A stretch of 64,000 nucleotides of DNA from Bugula neritina (taxonomy: Eukaryota > Bryozoa > Gymnolaemata > Cheilostomatida > Bugulidae): NCBI GenBank assembly GCA_964035545.1, contig OZ037765.1, positions 7,886,698-7,950,697 of the forward strand. The letters are read 5' to 3'. This document shows, one piece after another, positions 12,101-37,914 of this stretch. The translations under genes and the position numbers were made by a program. The notes under the pieces were generated by a model. It did no database searches. It was not told the DNA's origin and saw only the letters and a program-made list of their open reading frames with translations. The number at the start of each line of letters is the position of its first letter. The first letter of the stretch is position 1.

Positions 12101-15100
12101 CAAAATAATACAGCTTGTTGAAAATCATTTCTTTTTAAACTCATGTTTACGGTTTGTATAGTTTGGTCTATAAAGTTCCACAATTCACAGAAAATACTTG
12201 AAAATCAACTAAGGATATCTAGCTATACTTGCAGGTTGCACAGCCTACACACCTATAGTTTCGTAATACAACTAGGTTATTCATATCCTCGCTGTAGGTT
12301 AGGTTATTAATATTTGTAATTTTATGATATATGCTTTCATTTCAGTCAAGTCTGTCGGCCAAAATATTTCGACACAGTCTGAAGTTGAGGCATTATGATG
12401 AGGCTTTTAAAGCCATATTGTCTATCACTGATCAGTGAGTTTAGCATAGTATAGTATATTATGTTACTTGTAAGTTGCAGGTCATGTCTTGATTTGATCT
12501 AGTTGAAAGAGTAGTTTTCTCCTGTATAATGGCATTTACACAGTTGATAGCCCATTGTTTTTACTATTTCTATTTATTAGTGAATTTTTTTTATTAATTT
12601 GTTGCAGTGAACTCAAAATGAACTGTTTGTATCAGTTTGTGTCAACACTTTGTGACACTGGGGAACTGAAAACTTTAGCCTCATATCCATACAAAGAGAT
12701 GGATAGTCAGGAAGATCTTAAGCCAGCTATCGTGTCTTTACTACTGAAGAAAGCCAGAACTGTAGATCTTACTGTCAAAAATTACTATGACCTACTCTAT
12801 GCTTTTCTAGTTATCAACAATGATATGCTCAGTGGTAATACTATAATACTGTTAGCGTTTATTTTTCATTGTGTATAAAGTATGCATGGTACAACTTTAA
12901 TATGATTTTTTTAATTTAAATTCACAGTCTTATTGTATTTAATAGTTTGTGAACGTCTGGAAAATTTAGAAACATTAATTAATAAATTTGTTGTTTTCGA
13001 CTTCACTTTTTACTGATCTGATTACAGCTGCTAATGTCATGTATGAATGCTGTGGCCGTCTCAGCTGTGAGCTGTCTGGAATAGCAGCCCTACAGAAGAA
13101 AGCCAAATGTCTACTCGCCTGTATTCATGCTCTGCAATGTGTCCCCACATCATCAGCTTGGATTGCTCCTGACTCATTCACACAGGTTAATATATAGGAT
13201 TCCTGCTCATGTGACATTCAATGTCTGTACTTTATAAGTTTACATCTTTCAAACTAATCCAATATTATATGTATTCTATCTATAATCAACCCTACATTCT
13301 GAACACTAGACGATTAAGTGTAGGAATTTTATTGAAGATTTTTCTTGTTCAAGTTGAATATTAACATGTATGAAGATATTATATATGCATATAATATATA
13401 GTGCTCCCTCTATATCTCGCTATACTGGGAGTTTCAAAACCTCAATTCATGACATAGTAGAATACCGTATTTAACTCACGGATCTGTTAAATTCCGCCAT
13501 TTTGTCCCTATACACACATCTATAGTCCATAAAACGGAGGGGGGGGTTCAAGCCCTTCAAGTGACCTGTGGAATTTCGTGAGAAATTAGCCATGAGATAT
13601 GGAGGGAGCACTGTCTTATTGTATTTGATATTAAGAAGAGCTAATTTGACATTTCGCCAATTTTCAGTCTAAATATATGCCTGGCCGAGAGGCTCTGGTT
13701 AAAAGAACTAGCCAAGGCAAGCAGAAACCAAAGTCAATGTCTCAAGTGAAGATACTAACATTACAGGATATTGAGAAGGAGTATATGCTGGTCAACATGG
13801 CCCTCAGGTTGTCCGCCAACAGCAACAAACAAATTAGTGAGTCATATAATAGACAACACAGTCTTCTCTTAAACTAAGTTATGCCACAGAATATAGTGGT
13901 TTGAAATGGCAAACCATCAACACTAATCAATGTTTAAACTGTTTATATAATATGTGTAGCATTCATTGATTTAGTCTCTTCACAAGCGGAAGGTTTTTTT
14001 CTGTTTGCATCAGAAGGCAACTTCCTTGAGATATTGTCGATTTTACGGCAAAAATATTAAAAATAATAAAGCTTTAAATAATAGTTTTTATTCTAAAAAT
14101 TGTTTTACCTAAATATTACTTGGAATATTCATGATTGACAAAAAATCAACTTGAAAAATTTTAAATAATGGTCTGAAATTGTTTAAAATAGTTTTTCCAT
14201 CAACTATTTTAATTATTATATATGTAACGCAACTTCAAAATAGAAATTTTACTGTACCAATAATTATGTGCTTAATCTAGAAATGTATGGGTTTTTGTCA
14301 TTACATGTACCGTGCTTGTCCCCGATGAAGACAACTCTCAATATGTTGTAGGGTTAATTGATGAAATTGCCAGGTAAGAATTTTAAATTGATAAGATTTC
14401 TGTTGTAGGTTCAGCATATCAAGATCCTAATGAGATCATAACTTTGCTCTGCAGCATTGGAATGTATGATGAGGCTATTGAAGTTTGTACCACGTACAAT
14501 TTTGAAATGTCGCACATATTTGAAAGTCTTGCCTTCAGGTATTGCAACTTTTGCACCTCCTGTTTCCTCTATTTATTAGCTTGTACCATTACTTGACAAG
14601 TGCATTGGCTTGAAATTCTATGGCGGCTAATGGTCTAGCAAATTCTTTTAAACCCATCCCCGTCTATGTAACTGAAAATGTACTCTTGTGTAAGCACTTA
14701 TAAATGTAATGCATATACGACATTCCAAACGTTGCTTTTTTGTTATTATGTTATTCTGTATGTTAAGTATGCTGTATTACAGGTGTATTCGAATGATGAA
14801 AGAAGCTAAGAACAATAACTTGAGCGAGGTGGCTGAAGAGTCTAAAGTCTGGTTGACCTACAACCGTCTTCCCACAGAAACCTCCTACTCCAGGTACATG
14901 TTTATTTGTTTCAACTAGCCAGTGAGAATTTCTTTTACCAGTCATAAAATTTTTATAACAAAAGTCATATGCATTTCATACTCTGAGATAAAACTCACGC
15001 AAGTTTATAGTCACCATCCCTGTTAGAAAACCCCTGATGGAAGGGGTTTTGTTAAATCGGGCTAAGGACTTATTTGGATGGGGCACAGGAGCAATTATGA

Positions 15101-16331
15101 CTGGATGCTCTTCCTAGCATCACCAATGGCCTTTGTCGGGGCTCGAACTTTGTGTTTACAGTTACTAGGCAAATGCTCCAACCCCTAGACCACAGCTGCT
15201 CCCTCAGTTCATACTCTGAAATGCGACTTCTTAAATGATCGGCATTCTTCATGTTTATTTTAGTTGTTGTGACCAAGCCTGGAAAATTTTAAGGCATTAC
15301 TTACAACTATACGACATAGTCTCAACTAAATACCACAAGATTGTTGTGAATAAATTGCTTGCCAACAATTCCAGCTTACCAGAGTGGTTGATTTCATCTT
15401 ACAAGGTAAAGAATTATTATTTATAGGCTTTTGGTTTTAGCTATTTTTTGATAGTTGGAAAGTAGATGTGAAAGCGCCTTTCAATTTTCACTACAAAGAG
15501 AATCAATTCTATTTATTTTACTTATTTTCCGGACTCATGAAATCATAGTAACTTGCGTACAACAATAGTATATTCATGAATTTTAATAAAATGTTGCTGT
15601 TTTTATGGTGCCAGTTTTCAGAAAATGTATTTTATTGTGAAAGGAGAACTTGAAATTCTACATTTTCATTGGTCAGAAAGTCAACTGTCTTGTATAACAT
15701 CACTATTCCAATTACATTATAGTTTAAGAACGTGGCAGAACTACTAAAAATCTACCTTCAGTATGATCTCATTGAAGAGGCGGTCGATCTGAGCACGGAG
15801 TTCCTCACAGCTGTAACTGGCAGCACATTTGAAAAATTTGGTTTAGAGGTTTGTATGTCGTGTTCTTGAAGACACCACAATATACTGCAATATTCAATCT
15901 ACATTCTTGTGTAAAACAGTTCAGCATGTAATAATGCCTTTTCAGAGTTCCCTCAGTGCCACTATGGGCAGTTCTTCAGTCTGGGTGCCGTACACTTCCT
16001 TAGATGTGCTGCTCAATTTATTGGAAGAATACCAAAGTGATCCCTACTATTTACAGGTAATTTGTAGACAAGAACTTTCATAGTTATGCAGTAGGTAGTT
16101 TCCTCAGGTAGGTATTCTACATAGTGCATTTTGCAGACTATGTTTATTGCATGTTCCAAGTTTTAAAATAGCAATATTATATACAAGTTGATTTGATTTT
16201 TTGATCATTTTCTGTAGCTTTTCAACAAATTGAAAAGTGCTATAGAGCACTACATGAGTGATCTGGAAGACAAAAGTCACGGCGCACTGAAACTGGCCCA
16301 AGCAGCAAGATTTTCTACCCCTGTGGTGTAA
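3192..16331 (+). CDS. NUP160: Nuclear pore complex protein Nup160
   Basis: Nup160 is a scaffold subunit of the Y-shaped Nup107-160 complex, which builds the outer rings of the nuclear pore. Thirty exons join in frame to 1341 residues (human about 1436): 3192-3270, 3394-3487, 3653-3848, 4041-4191, 4777-4855, 5076-5181, 5344-5484, 5595-5767, 5990-6212, 6381-6485, 6766-6831, 7253-7485, 7931-8070, 8488-8627, 9083-9207, 9305-9378, 9951-10104, 10572-10727, 11249-11378, 11750-11836, 12346-12434, 12608-12834, 13028-13185, 13668-13836, 14409-14538, 14783-14890, 15264-15405, 15723-15848, 15946-16056, 16218-16331. The N-terminal half is the divergent beta-propeller; the C-terminal half is helical. Family-like stretches include VKNYYDLLYAF (human MTHNYYELLYAF), FESLAFRCI and LPEWLISSYK. 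The start is the first ATG in frame before conserved sequence; the protein lacks the short N-terminal extension of the human protein. All junctions are GT-AG. Introns hold a SINE, a MITE and a satellite, listed separately. Confidence 0.95.
9379..9400. repeat. Poly(C) run in NUP160 intron 16
   Basis: An uninterrupted run of about 14 C residues starts a few bases after the donor of exon 16. Such runs are slippage-prone and often misassembled, so the length is uncertain. Confidence 0.8.
11461..11727. repeat. Minisatellite of ATAGTATATAC / ATAGTAATAC units
   Basis: About 250 bases of tandem, interleaved 10-11-bp units (ACATAGTATAT and ACATAGTAAT) fill the end of NUP160 intron 19, stopping about 20 bases before the acceptor of exon 20. 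Minus-strand open frames rich in Tyr, Ile and Cys here are products of the repeat, not genes. Confidence 0.9.
13399..13613. mobile_element. Short TIR element (MITE), possibly pogo/Tigger-like
   Basis: The ends are inverted repeats of about 26 bp: the left begins TAGTGCTCCCTCTATATCTC and the right, on the opposite strand, CAGTGCTCCCTCCATATCTC. The interior of about 160 bp has no open frame. Termini of the form CAGTGNTCCCTC resemble pogo/Tigger members of the Tc1/mariner superfamily, which duplicate TA. A TA precedes the left end, but TC follows the right, so the duplication is not intact. It lies in NUP160 intron 23. Confidence 0.6.
14987..15207 (-). mobile_element. tRNA-derived SINE with target-site duplication
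   Basis: Read on the minus strand, the element starts near 15203 with GGAGCAGCTGTGGTC. It has an A-box-like segment (TGTGGTCTAGGGG, 15182-15194) and a B-box (GGTTCGANNC-like, GTTCGAGCC at 15140-15148), the internal RNA polymerase III promoter of tRNA-derived SINEs. The flanks are an exact 12-bp direct repeat, TTCATACTCTGA, at 14975-14986 and 15208-15219, as left by LINE-mediated insertion. It lies in NUP160 intron 26, antisense to the gene. A diverged relative is at about 44430-44581. Confidence 0.8.
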
Positions 16332-16458
16332 TGTTCTGGTGAAAACAAGTTGGACAAGTCACATTCTGTATAAATATTATGTATTATAGCCTTTGTAATT
16401 GATCGAATTAATGTATAAATTTTCATTTATTCATAAAATATCTTGAATTTTACATACA

Positions 16459-16464
16459 ATAAAA
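16459..16464 (+). promoter_or_regulatory. Poly(A) signal of NUP160
   Basis: AATAAA lies 128 bases after the NUP160 stop codon. It falls inside the likely 3' UTR of the convergent RIOK2 gene. Confidence 0.6.
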
Positions 16465-16490
16465 TAACATTAACATTAGTCTACTTTGTG

Positions 16491-16496
16491 TTTATT
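16491..16496 (-). promoter_or_regulatory. Poly(A) signal of RIOK2
   Basis: AATAAA on the minus strand lies about 65 bases past the RIOK2 stop; another is at 16426-16431. Use of either makes the RIOK2 and NUP160 transcripts overlap or nearly meet at their 3' ends. Confidence 0.55.
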
Positions 16497-16561
16497 GCAA
16501 CAGCACGCTATATAGACGTAGAACGCATTCTTGAATTTGTTTTCTGTATCTGGAGCCAGAC

Positions 16562-21404
<4,843 letters not shown>

Positions 21405-21721
21405 TTTACAGTCTCGTCATATATTGTTAATGTTTCAACAAAGTATAAAAGAATATAAGAATAATGTAATTAAGGCTCTTATTTAATAATAATATCAATT
21501 AACAATTTTATAACTTTCAGTTTCTGAACTCTGTCACGTTGGATCAAGCGTCGTAATTTTGTTCACATGTAGTGATATCTGTCTTAGCAACTTTAGAAGG
21601 CATCGTAACTACCTGGTATATTTCAATAAATATTAGCGGCTGGAAAATGTCCTAAGATGAGGTCAACACCCAGCCAATCAACTAAGACGTACAAGTTCTT
21701 TGACGTTTTTAACATAACAAC
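21405..21721. promoter_or_regulatory. Divergent promoter between RIOK2 and PSMC3
   Basis: The two start codons are 317 bases apart in head-to-head orientation, so both core promoters lie here. No clear TATA box is seen. The PSMC3 start context is CAACATGGCGAC, close to the TISU element (SAASATGGCGGC), which in vertebrates marks housekeeping genes with very short 5' UTRs; if used that way, PSMC3 transcription would start only a few bases upstream of the ATG. This is inference from the motif. Confidence 0.6.
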
Positions 21722-30850
<9,129 letters not shown>

Positions 30851-30892
30851 TGGAAATAATATTTTGCTGTATTTCTTAGAGTAATAGTTTGT

Positions 30893-30898
30893 AATAAA
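30893..30898 (+). promoter_or_regulatory. Poly(A) signal of PSMC3
   Basis: AATAAA lies 43 bases after the PSMC3 stop codon, implying a very short 3' UTR. A second AATAAA follows at about 30920. Confidence 0.65.
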
Positions 30899-30929
30899 AT
30901 ATACATTATGGGCTGTAGAATAAATTTTG

Positions 30930-33900
30930 CCTTTTCTTCTCACAAATTTAAAATAGTTAATAAATTTACAATGGTTGCATTCAATACCATTATTATTTAC
31001 TCTTGGTGTTTTAGAACAAAGCCAAAGGCAGGCAGTGTAGTTATATAATTTCTCTGTGTGTGTTTACTGAATCAAACACCAGGTTGCAATACAATAATCT
31101 GTGTAAGGATAATCCACCAATATTCATTCAAATTTGAGATATGCAGTTAACACACATTACAATAATATGCATAGCTGCTGGACTTAGTAACAAACAGAGC
31201 TGCCTCTTAGAATGGATGTACACAACAGCTCTATTTTCCTGTGATGTTTGTTATGGAAAAGGAATGTCTTGAATATCCATCCAAAAATTGAGAAATCAGC
31301 AACTATCTGCTATGATAGCATTATGCATGCATTCAAAAGTAATTTTAGAATTTCAATTTTACTATACAGTGGTGCCTTATCTGCAATAATGTATGTATAA
31401 TGAAGATAAAATTAAACTTTGGACTGTTTAAATCATAAAAGAGCTCATAAAACCAGTCAAAATTATGCTGGTAATATGCAGCAACAAATCATGATGTGTG
31501 TTATCTGCATAGCTGATTTCATTTTGCAACATGAACTGCTTGCTGTCAATGTCCATTATAGTCATGTGATCATTTCCTGCGTTGTTACACTCTGGTACAG
31601 CTTGTTTATTTGATATTCACAACTCAAAGATAAGACTTGCAAGTGCTTCCTGCTGCAAACTATGTTTACAAAATCCTGCTTACGTGAATCACTTAACTTA
31701 CTTGATACTACAATATACTGAATCGTTTGTAATCTGTTCCATATTAAAATGTCTTCCCATAGTCCCTATTCATTTCTCTACCGTCCCATAAAGGCTAAAC
31801 ATTGGTGAAATTTAATAATAAATATATTAATGCCCATAAATGCATTTTAGTATTTGTAATTTGCATAGTAGCAAAATTTTCCACTTCATATCCACTGCTT
31901 TATCAATGAACAGTTATGAAATATTTGTTCATGCGATAAGATTTTTTGAAGCTTTTAAGTGATCATGATTTAAATGATTTTATTCATTGTCTATCAGCAT
32001 TGCTTAATGGTGAAGAAGCAATAAGCACCTTTGTAGAGTTTTATGGTGTCTCAAATATGAAGCTACTGCTTATACATGCAACACTGATTTCTACACCTTA
32101 TCAAATATTTCCCACAGATTTACATTGCCCGCTATCTTCCGTTATATGACTTCAAAACAGTTGAATATATTTGTAATTCTGATAACATAGAGGTAAGCTG
32201 TTTCACTTGCCAAATGTCAGATGAATAATGTTATCACTTTTTTCACCCATGTTTCAAATCCTGGGCTCTTGAGGCTGTATAAAAATATATGCAGGTGGTT
32301 AATGCAACAAAATCTCACACAGTATCTTAAGTGAACAGATTTAAGGACATGGTCATTATAACCAATTTATAACTTGAAACATATTTTATAATATTATAAT
32401 GGTACGAATTTTTTGCACCAACATGCTGATTGACAAAAGAACATACAATATTTTCCAGGATTTTATTTCTAGAGTAAAATCACACACCATACATACCAGT
32501 GTAGCTTCAACAGTAATATTACGATAAGCTAACTAGCAGTTACGTGTTTCCAATTATAATTGGTGGTTAGCCAAAATGTATAATATTATTAGCTGTTTGT
32601 CACATGTAACTGAGCCAACATACCACATCAGTTCATCAGATAATGAAAGGTCTACAGTCATGTGAATGGGACTAATCAACTCAAATTTATCACATTTAGC
32701 TACTAGAATCCAACCGGGCTGTATGGGATATATTGCCGGCTAGTTTCCCCGCACTAACACTGACACACGATTAAAGTTCAATTATTATAGATATTTTTAA
32801 AAGGTAAGCTTTCATACTTCTATACATATAATATGCAAGGGAAATCTGTGACTTTAATCAATGGCTTCTATCACTTTCGTTTTTATTAGCCAAATAAGAC
32901 AATATACCTAAAATATTTGTTGGCAACTTTAATGAATTTCAAGTTGTAATATAATGAACTGGTTATGACCAGTGTTATTAAAAAACAATTATAGTATGTC
33001 ACTATATGACTATAAACACTGCAAAATTGAAGTTCAGTGCAGTGAGTACAGCGCAAAAATTTTACTCGACCATTTGCTATCAATACAGGTTTTTGAAAGT
33101 CAATTCTATTTTTGTATATCAATTTAATCTGAGCTTGGTACAAATTCAAAGGTGTATAACATATTAGTTGAAGTAATTACATGAAATAAACTTACACACA
33201 ATTTTCAGAGCTTTAAATTTTTAAAATTGCATTACCAACCAACTGACATTGATAGAGAAGCTAAGAATGGCCTGTGTTCTAGATTAGAAATTCAGCAAAA
33301 TAAGTTGTTGGTACAATAATTTCAACAGTTCTTTTCTTTTTGCCCCAAACCGGAGTTAAAGACAAAATTGAAAAAAAATAGGTTACTGAAATCTCTCAGA
33401 TAATGCTTTTAAATGTATAAAGTATTCACCTTTATTCACTGAACTGAATTGGGTTATAGTTCAATGCCTATATTAGTTTTCAGGCTATTTGTTTAGATTT
33501 GGTTCTCTTTTTGTCAAAAGGCGGACAACTTCTTACACTGCCATTGCCCCATAAAACTAAAACTTCACAAAAATTTTGTACTCAACTCCCCACCATCATT
33601 CTTATATTAAAATAACATTAACTATATGGCTTCATTTTGAAAGCCTGCATTATTCACTTCTAAAACTGGTTTATTTGGCTCAATTTAATTTCATTACTTC
33701 TAAAGGTTATTTTGTTTTGTAAAATCACTTAATGGAAAACATTTCATGAGGACAAATATTTATGTTGCCCAATGCATGATACATTGCCACTTGTAAACAA
33801 TTGCTAAATAGCAACAATTAGGCTATTTTTGGCAGTAGAAAGTTTGAAGAACAATTCAACGGGAACAAATTATTCCTGCTGTTACTTTGTGTTTAAATTG

Positions 33901-34880
33901 TACTGGTTTTAATTATGGTTAAAGCAAATCATCATATAATATACTAATAAAAATGTCCTTAGAGCTCAATACAAGTGGAGCAAAAACAATGTTTAGCCTT
34001 TCTCAACATGTTTAATTTGTGGTACAGTTCAATCACATTTAGCAGATAACTACCAGCTAAAGCCAATAGTTACTGTGAAGTATGAGCACCAATATCACAA
34101 TATCACAAAATAACACCAATATCACAAAATAGCTCAAAAATATAGGCTAAATCCCTACAAGTCAGTTTTTGAAAAATAAAATTGTCAACTCACATACAAA
34201 ACTATGTTTTTACAGTATGCTGCACAGTGTCTAATTTGCGCTTGCAGCATATTTTCTCTGCAAAAGCAAACTTATATAATAACTTTAAGAAATATTACAA
34301 ACTGTTGAAAAGTACTTATTTTCTTATTTGAAATTTTTATATCAATGAACTTGTTTTGATTATATACTAAGCAATGTAGCTGGTATTCAAAAAGCAGCCA
34401 ATTTAACCTGTTTTCATTCAAAGATAATATTTTGTTACAGGGAAAACGATCCCCATTAGTTGGGGTTATAAATTTTGTTAATTTTTAGCCCTGCCGACCC
34501 GAAGTTGAAAATACATTTTTTCTCTTTTTCAGGCACATTAGCAGATATGGTTATAGTCTATGCTATGCTACCTTGAATTTCGGCTCTTGTTCTAGTAAAC
34601 ACAGCGCTATCTTTTTGTCAATATTTGATTATGGTTCAACGTGCTACTGTGTGACAGTAAAGCCTATTTTTATCTGCCCTGGTGTTGTGACTATACCAAT
34701 CACTGTCTATCTATCAGTCACTCTCAGCTACTTGCCTTATCATATTGTTATAAGACTGATAACTTTAGTATTCATTCAGCAACTCCTGATTTCAGAGGAC
34801 TGGAATTTTTCTTATCACAGTAACATTATTGGCTTGTGGCATCTTTTTGTAGGTGGAGCTTATGCAGAGCTACAAGTCCT
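30930..34880. other. Gene-poor gap between PSMC3 and KLF15
   Basis: About 3.9 kb of AT-rich sequence without a recognisable gene or transposon end. An open frame of 107 codons at 34573-34896 directly upstream of KLF15 is hydrophobic, matches no family I know and ends before the TATA-like site. Introns or enhancers of KLF15 could lie here, since this gap is the largest in the regulator cluster. Confidence 0.5.
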
Positions 34881-34891
34881 GTTGATGCTGG

Positions 34892-34899
34892 TATAAAAA
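34892..34899 (+). promoter_or_regulatory. TATA-like box upstream of KLF15
   Basis: TATAAAAA lies about 100 bases before the KLF15 start codon, leaving room for a 70-base 5' UTR. It is the clearest TATA-type core promoter candidate in the window, and TATA boxes are typical of regulated genes. An acceptor-like TTTTTGTAG at about 34852 leaves open an upstream UTR exon instead. Confidence 0.4.
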
Positions 34900-34994
34900 C
34901 TAGGGTCTCTCTAAAAAAGTTGCTGTCAGTTTGTGGTTTTGTGTTAAAAAAGATCTGGTTACCAAAGACAAGGTGGACGCGGTGTTGGTGAAAA

Positions 34995-36110
34995 ATGGTT
35001 AGCGAGTTAGAAGCGCTTCTGATGCAAGGACAGCTCTGCTCCAGTTCACCTCCATATTTTGAACCTCTGCATGACGAGTCGTTCGTTCCACTAAGTAGCA
35101 GTCTGGAAAGAGAGCTGTGTACTCTGCAAAGGCTGAATTCTAGTGGTGAAGAAACTTACTTTTCTGAAAACCAAAGTCCATTTCCTAGTCCAAGCTCTAC
35201 AGATTTAGAATGGGATTTCCTGTTCTCTCAAGGTATTGCTAACGAAAACTTCTACCAGTTGCCTGCTCCTCAGCAGCAATTGTATACTTCAACTAGTAAA
35301 AGAAACGAATTTAGCAATATGCACAGCAACGCTTATAATAGTAACTTTTATTCCAATGCAAATAATTCAAATCTACAATCTCCTATGAGCACTTTCTCTG
35401 ACCCAGAATCTTTATCTGACACTGATCAGTCTCTAGACTCTATGTTAAGGCAGTATCTTTCTGATGATTCCAGCAATGCTGTTCAGAATAGCACTGCATA
35501 TTCTACTTATGAGCAAACTACAAGTAATGCCAGCATGCTCAGCTCAGGTAACAACTCTAATAGCCCAAATAATCAAGATATCGTAGTGCTCGGTGTTGAT
35601 TTGAAAAATCTCATGAACCAGCATACAGCACCTCCTCATCCTGATCACATTTACCAACAACCAACGCCTCCCGTGACAAAGGCTGTCAGCTTGATCAAAC
35701 CAAGGATGGTAACAGCACCTATTTATGGGCATGACTACACGCTTAAAGTAGAGTACGTGCCTCCAACACATATGGGTCTGCATTCAAGACCTCAGTCTAC
35801 AAATCTATCTAAAGATATACTAAAGATGACAATGGATCCTGATAAAATATTTCACTGCGACTACCCTGGCTGTTCAAAGGTTTATGCCAAAAGCTCACAT
35901 CTTAAAGCTCATTTAAGACGTCACACCGGTGAAAAACCGTTTGTTTGCACATGGGATGGCTGTGGTTGGAAATTTTCACGATCTGATGAATTGGCAAGAC
36001 ATAAACGCTCCCATTCTGGAATTAAACCATATCCTTGCAAGATCTGTGATAAAAAATTTGGTCGTTCCGATCATCTTAGTAAACATATGAAGGTTCATAG
36101 GAAATGGTAA
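34995..36110 (+). CDS. KLF15: Krueppel-like factor, KLF15 type
   Basis: A 371-residue transcription factor encoded in one exon. Three C2H2 zinc fingers fill the C-terminus (about 287-310, 317-341, 348-368), joined by TGEKPF and SGIKPY linkers, and would bind GC/CACCC boxes. Finger residues point to KLF15 rather than other KLFs: [26 protein letters not shown] and [13 protein letters not shown] resemble human RSDELSRHRRSHSG and [13 protein letters not shown]. The N-terminal 280 residues are Ser/Asn/Gln-rich, as in activation domains; LEWDFLFSQ (about 73-81) may correspond to the DFLLSQ segment of human KLF15. The start is the first ATG after the stop-rich 5' region. The gene is convergent with the bHLH gene. 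Vertebrate KLF15 regulates metabolism and kidney and heart genes; the role here is unknown. Confidence 0.88.
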   Translation: MVSELEALLMQGQLCSSSPPYFEPLHDESFVPLSSSLERELCTLQRLNSSGEETYFSENQSPFPSPSSTDLEWDFLFSQGIANENFYQLPAPQQQLYTSTSKRNEFSNMHSNAYNSNFYSNANNSNLQSPMSTFSDPESLSDTDQSLDSMLRQYLSDDSSNAVQNSTAYSTYEQTTSNASMLSSGNNSNSPNNQDIVVLGVDLKNLMNQHTAPPHPDHIYQQPTPPVTKAVSLIKPRMVTAPIYGHDYTLKVEYVPPTHMGLHSRPQSTNLSKDILKMTMDPDKIFHCDYPGCSKVYAKSSHLKAHLRRHTGEKPFVCTWDGCGWKFSRSDELARHKRSHSGIKPYPCKICDKKFGRSDHLSKHMKVHRKW

Positions 36111-36778
36111 CTACCTACATCTCAGAATATTCTCTGATTTCGACAGACTGCACATCATTGTTCTGCACACCACACAGCATCTCTGCAGTCAGATCTACTA
36201 TCTCAGTTTACCCTGTTATTAGAATTGTCGATATAATCTGTTTGCCATTATAAAGGTTTCTCAAAAGATTTACTATAAGGAATATAGTTTATGCTACTTA
36301 TCTATTGATATAATTATTATATTATATTTTTCAGGATTTTTGTTATATCAATTATTTTTGTCAACAGCTTGATTTTCAAAACAGCTTGTGAGCCAACTGA
36401 ACAGAACTTCAACTACAATTAAATGATTTTGATTAGCTAATTGTAAACACAGACATAATTGAATTTTAACCCTGTACCATTGTTTGATTGATTGATAGAT
36501 GTAGGCTGCTTTGCTAGATATTATTTATACAAACAAAAACTAGTAGAATATAGTAAAATTTTGAATTACAAACTATACAGTACGACTGTAGACAATGTGA
36601 ATAACATGCATAATATATACATGTAATTGACTTGTTTTTGTATATATTATTAAGTTGATGTGTGATTTGTCTTGTAAAAGTTTTTTAAGCAATGTGAATT
36701 CTTTGCTATATTTATTTGTTCTTTAAACTGATAATACATTATCAGTTCTTATTTTATTTGACTGTTTGTTTAAAGTTA

Positions 36779-36788
36779 AATAAATAAA
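36779..36788 (+). promoter_or_regulatory. Poly(A) signals of KLF15
   Basis: Two overlapping AATAAA hexamers (36779-36784, 36783-36788) lie about 670 bases after the stop. Minus-strand AATAAA at 36711-36716 and 36753-36758 can serve the convergent bHLH gene, so the 3' UTRs probably overlap. Confidence 0.55.
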
Positions 36789-36950
36789 GCAAAAGTACAA
36801 TTTTTTTAACAAAATGTTGAAAGCAAACACTGCAAAACTTGTTGATACATTGATTAATGTCATAGTGGTTGAATGTTATAAAGAGTAAACCTAAAAAATA
36901 GCATAGCCCACAAGCTGCATATATTCAAATATTTAATATAAGCATCTGTG

Positions 36951-37846
36951 CTAAAAATAGAATTGTCCATTTTGCTCTAGAGAAACAGACGAGTAATTTA
37001 ATTGATTTGTTGCTTCCATATTTTCAGCATTTACTAAAATACATTTTTGACAAGTGTGGGGCAAGAACTCTGGTGGTCTTATGTGTGTTTTACAGTTTTC
37101 AAAAACTTCCACTTTGCTATTTTGTTGTGTATTTAACAAAACACATTCACTCTGATTAAAACAATTGACATTAGTAGTTGATGTTTGAAGAGTTGTTTTC
37201 TCTTGGACTTTTCTTGGCTTTAGAGTTGTCGGTTCAATGTCATTAATCGCATTGCACAAACTTTGCATATACTTCATTGCATTACGGAGAATGTCTGCTT
37301 TGTTTGGCTTTCGAATTTTACCAAACCAACTCTGCCCTGGCAGGAGAGACTCCAACTCTCTGAACATCGAGTTGATACTCTGGACTCTGTACCTTTCTCT
37401 CTCATTTCTTCTCGCAACTGACCCAAGAGGATGTATTAAGTCTTCTCTACAAATTACAAGTAATGTAAGCAAAGACTAATATAGATGCGATATATGCTAA
37501 ACAGACCTGAAAAGTTCAAGCCATTATAAGACAATTAATGTAGAGGCCGTGTGCCTTGTTTACATTCAGTTTTGAAAGGAGACATGGAGTCATAGGGGCT
37601 TAAGTCCCTTTCCCCCATGAATAGTGTTAGTAGATAAAAAACTCAACAAATTTTTTTGGTTTTTTCAACGCTTTATTTTGTTTATCGATTTTAGCACATT
37701 ACTATGAATGTCAACAAAGTTTTGCCTAATATATTATCCTAAATCATAAATTCAACATATCTTTTTGATGACAATTGGTAGTAATAATGTTGACTGTACA
37801 CACACACACACGCGCGCGCTCGCGCGCGCACACACACAAGCACACA

Positions 37847-37914
<68 letters not shown>

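Noticed and set aside
34573-34896. 107-codon hydrophobic open frame upstream of KLF15
   Set aside because: No recognisable family and no supporting signals; it overlaps the likely promoter. Kept only as part of the intergenic note.
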